From Bacillota bacterium (GTDB lineage Bacteria > Bacillota > Clostridia > Acetivibrionales > DSM-1351), in contig JAEXFI010000032.1 of assembly GCA_023400235.1 (NCBI GenBank), positions 1-36,276 of the forward strand: a stretch of DNA of 36,276 nucleotides. The letters are read 5' to 3'. A program made the translations under genes and the position numbers. Under the pieces are notes generated by a model. The model saw nothing but the letters and a program-made list of their open reading frames with translations. It made no database searches and was not told where the DNA came from. Position 1 is the stretch's first letter, and each line of letters starts with the position of its first letter. This document shows positions 14,977 through 24,600 of the stretch, piece by piece.

Positions 14977-17900
14977 ATGAATTTACAAATTAAGAACAAC
15001 AAAAAAATTTTTACATTAATACTAGCGTTAGCTATAGTATTGTCTGGATTTTCATATTATCCACTAAATAGAAATATACAGTTTGTAAATAATGTAGATG
15101 CATATACAGTAAAATATTACTATGATAAATATAATACTGAAGGACCATATAAGCTATCGTTAATATACACAAGCGATCAGTTGAACGTGAATTATGGAAC
15201 TCAGAATTATTCATTCGATAAAAATACAGGGATTTTTTCTTGTTACGGTATGGGAACAAGCTCATCTGTGGAGATCTGTTATAATAAAGTAAACTTTGAT
15301 GGAATTTGGGTACTAGCAATATATGAGCCTTTACCTGGTGGTAGAACAAGAATAAGCAATTATAAAGTTATTAGTTGTCCTATAGCAAAGTCAACAATTG
15401 TTAAATCAAATATTATTGCAGATGTCGACACTTATCCAGACAATGGTCTTTATTCAGATGGTTATTGGTACATAAAAACAGGTGCTGTAAATAATAACCC
15501 GATAATAAGTGTTAGTGCTCCCTTGACAAATAATATATTTTCTGAATTAGATACAAACTTCATTCCTAGAATATCTGTTTCTGATTCCGACAATGATACT
15601 TTAATATGTAAATACTATTTAGATTCAGAAGGAGTATATAGGGATGTAAAAACTGTTTCAAATACAATAACACCCCAGAGCATAAGCTTTAATGGATTTA
15701 ATATGAGTACCTTAACTGAAGGTACTCATAATATAAAGTATGAAGTAACCGACAGCAAAGTTACTACACCAATCACTCAGACAGTAAACTTTAAAGTAGA
15801 TAAATCTGCGCCTGCACTTGGTGCATTTAATGCATCCTCAACGGTTGACACAATAGCTGTAGCTATCTCCGGGCCGGCAACTGATACCATCGGCGGACTT
15901 GACCCAAATCCATACAGATATACAGTAGGTACTGAAGTGTCACCATGGGGAAGTGCCATGACATATACCTCTTTAAATAGTTTGGTTTCAAACCAGCTGT
16001 ATCAGGTTAAATTTGAGGCAAGAGATGTTGTGGGCCACATCTCAAGCAGTACACAAAATATATATACAAAAGCGGCTGTACCTTCATTAACAGTAAATAA
16101 TGCTTCCTCATATACTTTAGATATTACATCAACAGACAACAACTCGGCTGAAACCCAGTACCTAATCAGTGCAAATAATGGGACCCAGTATGTAACTCAG
16201 GAGGGCACCCTTACTGCCACACCTGTATGGGTTACATTAACCGGTAAAAAAGTAACCGTAAAAGGCTTAAATCCAAGCAGTACATATACCTTTAGTGCCA
16301 AGGCAAGGAATGCAGAGAATATTGAAACAGCAGTAAGCTCTTCAGTGAGTGGTACTACCCTCATTGCACCGCCTGCTTCTCCCGCTAACTTAATTGCAAC
16401 TGCAACTGATAATACTGTTACTGTATCATGGGAGGCTGTAAACGGTGCATCAGGTTATGATATTGAAGCTGATGGAACAATCTTAAATAACGATACTGCA
16501 ACAGCATACACACATACTGGCCTCAATCCGGGAACACCGCATACCTATCGGGTGAGAGCAAAGAATGAAGGCGGCCCCGGAACCTGGAGCAGTTCCATAA
16601 CAAAATCAACACTTCCCGGCTCACCTAATATTCCGGTAAATCTCAATGCCATACCCTTAAGCACCTCAATTACAGTAACCTGGAACAATGTCCCCGGTGC
16701 TACAGGCTATGATATAGAAGCAGACGGAGAACTTGTAAGTAACGGGCCTAACACAAACTACATCCATAACAGTTTGACACCTGGAACACATCACTCATAC
16801 AGAGTAAGAAGCATCAATCCCGGAGGAAAAAGTGAGTGGAGCGGATATGCAAATGCCACAACACAGCTGGAGTCGGTTCCGGTACCTGTAAACGTCACGA
16901 CAGTACCGACCTTGAACAACATAACATTATCCTGGGATGCAGTAACCGGAGCATCAGGCTATGACGTTGAAGTGGACGGTGTAACCTATGACAACAGTGT
17001 AAGAACCGCATATACACAAAATAACCTGGCGCCCGAAACACAACACTTATACAGAGTGAGAGCAAAAAAGGGCGGGATAAACAGTGAATGGAGTGCAGCA
17101 GTAGTAGCATCAACACTGACCAATGCATTCGGTAAACCTGCAAGCTTTAAAGCAAATGCAAATGATACATCAGTAGAGCTATCCTGGGCTGCAGTGCCTG
17201 ATGCAACAGGATATGACCTTGAAATAGACGGCACAGTAACAGACAATGGGCTAGAGACAACGGGAATACATAGCGGACTGGAACCAAATTCAAGCCATAC
17301 GTACAGAGTGAGGGCAAGAGGTGCAGCACTAAACAGTGAGTGGACCGATCTCTTGACCATAGTAATATTTACATTGCGCACACCTGAAAACGTAACAGCA
17401 GAAGCTGATCAGACATCAATATCAGTAGCCTGGAATCCTGTAGAAACAGCCATCACCTATGACATAGAATTTGATGGATCAATAATAACGGGAATACAAT
17501 CAACAACATATTCCGCTATTGGTCTTACCCCAAATACACAGCACATTATAAAAGTAAGGGCGGTAAATGGAAGTGGAGCAAGTAACTGGAGTGCACCACT
17601 GATTCAAGCAACGAAGTTTGCAATGGGAAATGTACCAAGGGTATCGGGATTAGCCAAAAAGACCTCAATAGTATTAATGTGGAACAAGCTTGAAGGAGCC
17701 GCCGCATATGACGTTGAAGCAGATGGCGTAGTAACTTCAAATATACAAACAGCCTCATTTAATGCAACAGGGTTGACTTCGGGAACACAGCATATTTACA
17801 GGGTCAGGGCCCAGAACAGCTCGGGAGCCGGGGAATGGAGCCAGGAATTCAAAATATCTACACTTCCGGAGGGACCTGCAATACCATCCAATGTGGCAAC

Positions 17901-18462
17901 CTCCTCAAACATGACATCAATACTGGTGACATGGGACAAGGTAGCCGGAGCAACAGAATATGAGATAGAGGCAGATGGAAGGGTAATAAACAACGGAACA
18001 GGGACAAGCTACCTGCAGACTGCACTGACACCCGATACAAGCCATTCCTACAGGGTAAGGTCAAAGAGCATAACAGGCCATAGTGACTGGAGTACATTAA
18101 CAACAGTAAACACCTTAAGCTCTGTGCAGACCTTTGAAATTAACTCGGATACAGGGGAAGAATTTGATTTGGTTCTCTCAGCATCCAACATACAGGATTT
18201 AAACAAATATACCTTCACCATACAGTACGATACCAATGATTTTGAAGTAACGGACCTCTGTGGTTTCACAGCAAAACTTGACACCCTGGATGGAGACATA
18301 TCCGGAACAGATATTACGGTAAAACAGCTGGTACCCGGAACTATTGTATTTACCAAAGCAGGCTCGGAGCAGTCCTGGCAGGTATGGTCAGGAATTGTGA
18401 ACAGCATAACCTTAAAGGCAAAGCATGCTGGAAATGCAACTGTCACCTATACCATACAGTAA
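14977..18462 (+). CDS. secreted protein with seven FN3 modules and a cohesin-like C-terminal domain
   Basis: A 1161-residue exported protein. Residues 1-30 form a signal peptide (KKIFTLILALAIVLSGF). Residues 40-270 are an AT-rich, unrecognised region, and about 275-462 hold two diverged Ig/FN3-like units. Residues 463-1047 contain seven FN3 modules of about 83 residues each, all with the same wording (VSWEAV.GASGYDIEADG ... TYRVRA.N..G.. WS). The last 110 residues (about 1048-1161) resemble cohesin/Cna-type beta domains (FDLVLSASNIQDLNKYTFTIQYD). No catalytic motif is visible, so an adhesive or scaffold role is likely but inferred. AAAGGAG precedes the ATG. The RHS gene follows 165 bp later; a 5-bp CCGGG / CCCGG pairing lies in that gap. 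Confidence 0.85.
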   Translation: MNLQIKNNKKIFTLILALAIVLSGFSYYPLNRNIQFVNNVDAYTVKYYYDKYNTEGPYKLSLIYTSDQLNVNYGTQNYSFDKNTGIFSCYGMGTSSSVEICYNKVNFDGIWVLAIYEPLPGGRTRISNYKVISCPIAKSTIVKSNIIADVDTYPDNGLYSDGYWYIKTGAVNNNPIISVSAPLTNNIFSELDTNFIPRISVSDSDNDTLICKYYLDSEGVYRDVKTVSNTITPQSISFNGFNMSTLTEGTHNIKYEVTDSKVTTPITQTVNFKVDKSAPALGAFNASSTVDTIAVAISGPATDTIGGLDPNPYRYTVGTEVSPWGSAMTYTSLNSLVSNQLYQVKFEARDVVGHISSSTQNIYTKAAVPSLTVNNASSYTLDITSTDNNSAETQYLISANNGTQYVTQEGTLTATPVWVTLTGKKVTVKGLNPSSTYTFSAKARNAENIETAVSSSVSGTTLIAPPASPANLIATATDNTVTVSWEAVNGASGYDIEADGTILNNDTATAYTHTGLNPGTPHTYRVRAKNEGGPGTWSSSITKSTLPGSPNIPVNLNAIPLSTSITVTWNNVPGATGYDIEADGELVSNGPNTNYIHNSLTPGTHHSYRVRSINPGGKSEWSGYANATTQLESVPVPVNVTTVPTLNNITLSWDAVTGASGYDVEVDGVTYDNSVRTAYTQNNLAPETQHLYRVRAKKGGINSEWSAAVVASTLTNAFGKPASFKANANDTSVELSWAAVPDATGYDLEIDGTVTDNGLETTGIHSGLEPNSSHTYRVRARGAALNSEWTDLLTIVIFTLRTPENVTAEADQTSISVAWNPVETAITYDIEFDGSIITGIQSTTYSAIGLTPNTQHIIKVRAVNGSGASNWSAPLIQATKFAMGNVPRVSGLAKKTSIVLMWNKLEGAAAYDVEADGVVTSNIQTASFNATGLTSGTQHIYRVRAQNSSGAGEWSQEFKISTLPEGPAIPSNVATSSNMTSILVTWDKVAGATEYEIEADGRVINNGTGTSYLQTALTPDTSHSYRVRSKSITGHSDWSTLTTVNTLSSVQTFEINSDTGEEFDLVLSASNIQDLNKYTFTIQYDTNDFEVTDLCGFTAKLDTLDGDISGTDITVKQLVPGTIVFTKAGSEQSWQVWSGIVNSITLKAKHAGNATVTYTIQ

Positions 18463-18627
18463 CGTTCGCAAGAGTATACTGAAATATGAAATGTGAACGA
18501 AATGAAAACCGGGCTGTAAAAGATAATATTTTGCGGTATATGACATGATTGTAAATATAATAAACCGTGTTATTTCACAACCCGGAATTTTACACTCATT
18601 TATTAAGTACTTAAGGAGTGCTACACC

Positions 18628-21600
18628 ATGAGAAAAATTAGAAGCTTTTTAGCGAAAATACTTATAGTATCTTTCCTGGTAACAAACCTGCTGACGTATT
18701 TCCCAACACCAAGCTATGCCGCAGCAGTAAAAGACAAGGGAAATACTGCTGCTGTCAGCGTACACCACGAGAAGACGGAAATTTTAGTTAAATATAAGGA
18801 CAGCGGCAAGGAAGATAAAGTTAAGGGAAATCTGAAAAAGAGAATTAAATTAAATAAGATAAGCACAAAGAAAAGCTATGCCAAAACTAAAATCGACCTC
18901 CTTGAAATTGATGAAAAAGACGATATTGCCAAGGTTGTTGATGAGCTTAAGAAAGACCCCGATGTACTCTATGCCCAACCCAACTATAAGCTTGACGTAA
19001 TGGCTGCACCTGCCGATCCCATGTTCGATAGCCAGTGGGGACTTCAGAACGTGGGCCAGGAGATTGAAGGGCAGCTGGGAAGAACAAGTGTTGATATAAA
19101 TGCTGTTAATGCATGGAATCTGACACAAGGCTCTTCATCAGTTGTTATAGGCATTTTGGACACAGGAGTTGATTTAAATCATAAAGACCTGAAGGATAAT
19201 ATCTTCGTCAATTCAGCTGAGATACCCAACAACGGAATAGATGAAGACAATAATGGATATGTAGACGATGTAAACGGCTGGGATTTTGTAAATAATGATA
19301 AATCCATATATGACGATGCTTCAAAGGATTCACATGGAACTCATGTTGCAGGTATACTTGCCGCTGCAGCTAATAATACAGGCATCACTGGTGTTGCACC
19401 CAAAGTAAAAGTACTCCCCTTGAAATTCATTAATGGAAACTGGGGGTATACCTGTGACGCTATTGCCGCTATAGAATATGCAATGAAAATGGGAGTTAAG
19501 ATAATCAACTGCAGCTTTGGGGGCACCGATGACAATTTTGCCCTGAAGGATGCCATGGCAAACAGCGGAATCCTATTTATCTGTGCTGCAGGCAACAGGG
19601 GTGCTGATGTAGCTGTTTTACCTGTTTATCCTGCCTGCTTTGACATTCCAAATGTTGTTTCGGTAACATCAATTGACAGTAAGGGCGTTCTCTCACCTTA
19701 CGCAAGTTATGGCAGCAAGGTGCAGGTAGCTGCTCCGGGGGTAGACATATTAAGTACCATGCCGGGCAATACCTATGATTACTTTACCGGTACTTCAGCT
19801 GCAGTTCCTTTTGTAACTGGTATTGCAGCACTTTTACAAAGCTATCTTACAAACGTGACAATAACTCAGATAGCTCAAAGGATAAAGGATAATGTTGTGC
19901 CTTGCACCAATTTGGGCGGAAAGGTTTCCACAGGCGGCAGAGTTGATGCATATGCAGCGCTGACCAATACAAGGCCCGCAGCAGATACCTATACCGGGGA
20001 TGGCAATGGAAACAGCACAGTGCCGGCAGGGCAGCAGGGGGGAAACATAGATACCTGGTACACCATGGACCAGCTTGCTAAAATAAAGGAACAGCTTCAC
20101 TATGGTGAGTCAGGTGTAAGTCCTGCGTCAGGAAACTTTTCATTTACTGTAAATGACATGAGCGTTCCGGCTCCGGGATTTCAGATCAATATATCCCGTT
20201 CATACAATTCAAGAAGTGATAAAAATACACCTTTAGGACGTGGCTGGACCTTTGGTTTTGAAGGAAAAGCTGAAGGTACAAATGTTGTTGATGTTACATT
20301 GCCCACAGGAAGTGTAGAAAGGTTCCGGCTAAATAACAATGTTTACGAGCCTGAAGAATCAAGGAGTACATTTGTTAAAAATGGCGATGGTACATATACC
20401 TTAACTACAAAGGATCAATATAAGTATACCTTTAATACAGACCGCTTCCTGTCTAAAATGGAGGATAGAAATGGTAATGCGGTTGATATTACTGTGGACT
20501 CAGCCGGAAAAATATCAAAAATAACAGATACCGTAGGCCGGGAATACAAAGTAACATATAACTCAAACGGATTAATAGATAATATCACCGATGTAGAAAG
20601 CAGAACAGTCCGCTATCAGTATGACAGCAATAACAGACTTACTGCAGTAACTGACCCCAAGGGAGGTATCATGAGATACTCCTATGATACCTGGGGGTTC
20701 CTGAATGAAATAAAGGACCATAATCAGAAAACAGTAGAAAAAATAGTATACAACCATTCAGAAGGTGAAAACCAGGACAAGGTATCGGAGGCCACAGACT
20801 CACTTGGTGACACTGTAAAATATACTTATGACATGCCCAACAAGAAGACAACTGCAACGGATATGAATAACCGGGTTTCTACCTACTGGTTTGATGAAGC
20901 CTTCTATACCACCCAGCTGCAGGAGCCGGATGGAAAGTCCTCGTATACTGAATATTTTCTTTATGACGGTAAGAATAAATACGGCGATGTAAAAGCCACA
21001 ACAGACCGAAACGGAAACAAGACCCAGTATGAAATAGATGTAAGAGGTAATGTGACAAGGATTACCAATCCCGATGGCAGTTCAAGAATAAATGAGTATG
21101 ATGAAAAGAACAACCTGATAAAAGAAATGGATGAAAGCGGCAAGGCCACCTACTACATTTATGACGACAGCAGGCTGAGGCTGGTAAAAAAGGTTCAGCC
21201 CTTAAACGGTACTGATGTATACGAAGGAACAGACAGTCCGGGCTTTGCGGTAACTTCCTACCAGTATTACACCGGAAGTGAATCGGGCTGCAATGCAAAA
21301 GCGCTTCTTAAAAGCGAGACCAGTCCTGAGGGAAGCGTGACGGACTATACATATGATGCCTATGGCAATGTCAAAACTGTTTCCGACCCTGAAACAGGAA
21401 AGCTCACAAGCTATGAATACAACAAGCTGGGCTGGAAGCTTGCTGAGACCACGCCAAAGGGCAACAGAACAGAGTACACCTATGATAAAAACGGAACAGC
21501 TGTAAAATCAACAATTGTAAGTGCAAAAAACGAAACACAGAGGGTGGTATACGATCTTCTGGGAAGAAAGCTCCAGGAGATCAGCCCCAATCAATATGAC

Positions 21601-24600
21601 AGTTCAAAGGACAATCCTGCCGAAGACTCATACAGTGATGCTGCAGTGGGGACAAGGTACGAATATTATGACAGCGGCAAGGTTAAAACCATAACCGATG
21701 CATTGGGCAATAAAACCGCATACACCTATGACGTATATGGAAACACCCTTACAGAAACGAAACCCAACGGTGCAATATACCGCTATACCTATGATGTATT
21801 GGACAGGCTGGAAAAGGTATATTTTAAAAATGATTCCACAGCGGCAGAGATATTGCTGACAGAATACAGCTATGCTTACCTGGAGGACGGAAAAACCCAG
21901 AAAACCGAAACCGTAAACCTGAATTCCACCGACAAGGCCGTAACCGTAGCTGTATACGATTATGCCGACAGGCTTGTAGAACAGCAAAATCCCGACGGGA
22001 CAAGGACAAAAACCCTGTATAATGCCAATGGAACCGTAGACCGGCAAATTTCAGCCAACGGCAGCAGTACCTATTATAAATATGACGGACTGAACAGATT
22101 GGCAGAGCAGTGGTCTCCCTTTGAAATATCAAACGGAAATACCTTCTATACATACACAAAATATGTCTATGACAAAGCCGGCAACAGAATTACCGAAAAA
22201 AACGGCAAGGATAAGGTGACACTGTGGACAATACCTGAAAACTATATAGTAAAGGATTATACCTACTATAAGAACGGAAAGTTAAAAGCCGCTTCGGACG
22301 CCCAAGGCCGCAAGACAGAGTATGCCTATGATGCTGACGGGAACATGATAAGGCAAAGCGTATATACCGATTCCGCCCACAAGCTGGTTACGGAGTTTGA
22401 GTATAACCATATGCAGAAAATATCCTCTAAAAAGCAGCAGGCGGAAGCAGGAGATATTTATGGAAATACCTTTGACAGTTCTGTAGCTTTGGAACTGGTC
22501 ACAGCCTATACCTATGACAAAAACGGAAATGTCAAAACAAGCACCACCCCTGAGGATGTAACTACAACCTACGAATATGACGCCCTGGACAGGCAGCTGT
22601 CCCAAAGCCGGCCCGGAACGGATGAAACGGGGGCTGCGGTTGAAATAACCGAAAGTACAACCTGGAGCTGGGAAGGAAAACCACTGACCTCAAAGGATGC
22701 AAAAGGAAATATTACAAGCTATGAGTACAATCAAAGGGGCTTTCTCACAAGTACCACCGATGCCCAAAACGGAGTATGGCTGTATGAGTATGATACTGCC
22801 GGAAGAAAGACAGCCGAGGTAACCCCGCAAAATTATATTAGCTCAGAGGACGTATACCATATGAACAGGAGTGAATATGTATATGACCTTATGTCACGGG
22901 TGACAGCAAAGAAGGATGTATATATAGATAATGTTTCAGGTCTGTGGACTACAATTTACACCAGAACCTGCAAATATGATAATTCAGGCAATGTGGTAAA
23001 GGAGCTTGATGCCATAGGTTATGACTATGGAACGGGCTCCTCCCAGGAGGAGAAAATAGCCTCTGGCTATGGCATTGAATACAGATACAACCTGACAAAT
23101 CTGCTGACCTCAACCCTGGATGCAGTATCAAAGGAAAGGGCCCTGTATTTCACTTCAAAATATGAATATGACGGCCTTGGGAGGAAAACCTCCGAGACAA
23201 ATTCAAAGGGAGTGGAAACCTGCTATACCTATGATGACGCAGGGAATATACTGACAGTCAGTGTAAAGAAGGGTGCGGCTGCGGAAGGTCATAAATTGAG
23301 AAGCTCCGCCTATGACCTGGCAGGAAGACAGCTCACCCAGGCAGATGCCAACGGCAATACAACAAGCTTTGAATATAACGCTCTCGGTCAGGTCAGAAGG
23401 CTTGTATATCCCGGTGACAGCACCATGCCCTCCAACACGGTAATATTCCAGTATGATGCTGTGGGGAATCTGAAGCTGCGCCAGGATTCCTTGGGAAAGG
23501 TAAACCTGTATACCTATGACAAGCAGGGGAGGCAGCTGTCGGCCACAGAGAAAAAATCCGACAATACCCAGGCAATAACAACTTTTGCGGGCTATGACGT
23601 GAACGGCAACAAATGCAGGGAAACCGACGGCAACGGGGTTACACGGACAAATACCTTTGATGCCTTGAACAGGCTTACAGCCTCAGAAATAACGGTAAAC
23701 GGAGTAAAGCAAACCACCACCTACGGCTATGATGCCAACGGCAACCAGACCACAAGCACCGACTGGCTGGGGAATACGACGACAAACCTATATGACCCCT
23801 TGAACAGGCTTATTGAAAAAAGGAATCCATATACTACCATACAAAAGCTGGAGTATAATAAGAACAGCAAGCAGATAAAATCAGTTGACGCCCTTGGGAA
23901 TATGACCCGGTTCATATATGACAGGAGCAGCAGGCTCATAGCCACAATAGACCCCGAAGGACATACCACCAGCCAGGCCTATGACGATGTGGGAAACATC
24001 ATAGCCAGAACCGACGGGAGAAATATTACCACCACCTATAAATATGATGAGTTCAACAGGCTTTCGGCAGTAATAAATCCAAAAGCCCAGGTCACAAGCT
24101 ACACCTATGACCTCAACGGCAACAAACTGACACAGACGGACGGAAATGGAAACACCACCACTTATGAGTACAACGGGGCCAACAAGGTAATAAGAAGGAT
24201 AGACCAGGGCGGAAGGCTGGGTTTGCCGGGAGCATACACCTATCTGAGCTCAAAGACTGAAAAATATATCTACAATGCCGACGGCAGCATAAAAAGCTCA
24301 ACCGACAGGAACGGCAGGCAGACAACCTATTCCTATGACATACACGGAAGGCTGCTTTCAAAAGCCATAGGAGGCTCTGTCGTAGAATATACCTATGACA
24401 GCAGCGGCAACCAGACAGCCATGACCGACAGCACGGGAACCACCGCAAGAACCTATGATGAGCTGGGAAGGGTTTTGACCAAGACGGTTCCGGGCATGGG
24501 AACAACGGTATTCACATATGACGGTGGCGAGGGCAGCGGACTGCGCTCTGAAACCACCACGGACCCCAAGGGAAACCTGACAGAAAAGGTGTATGACAAG

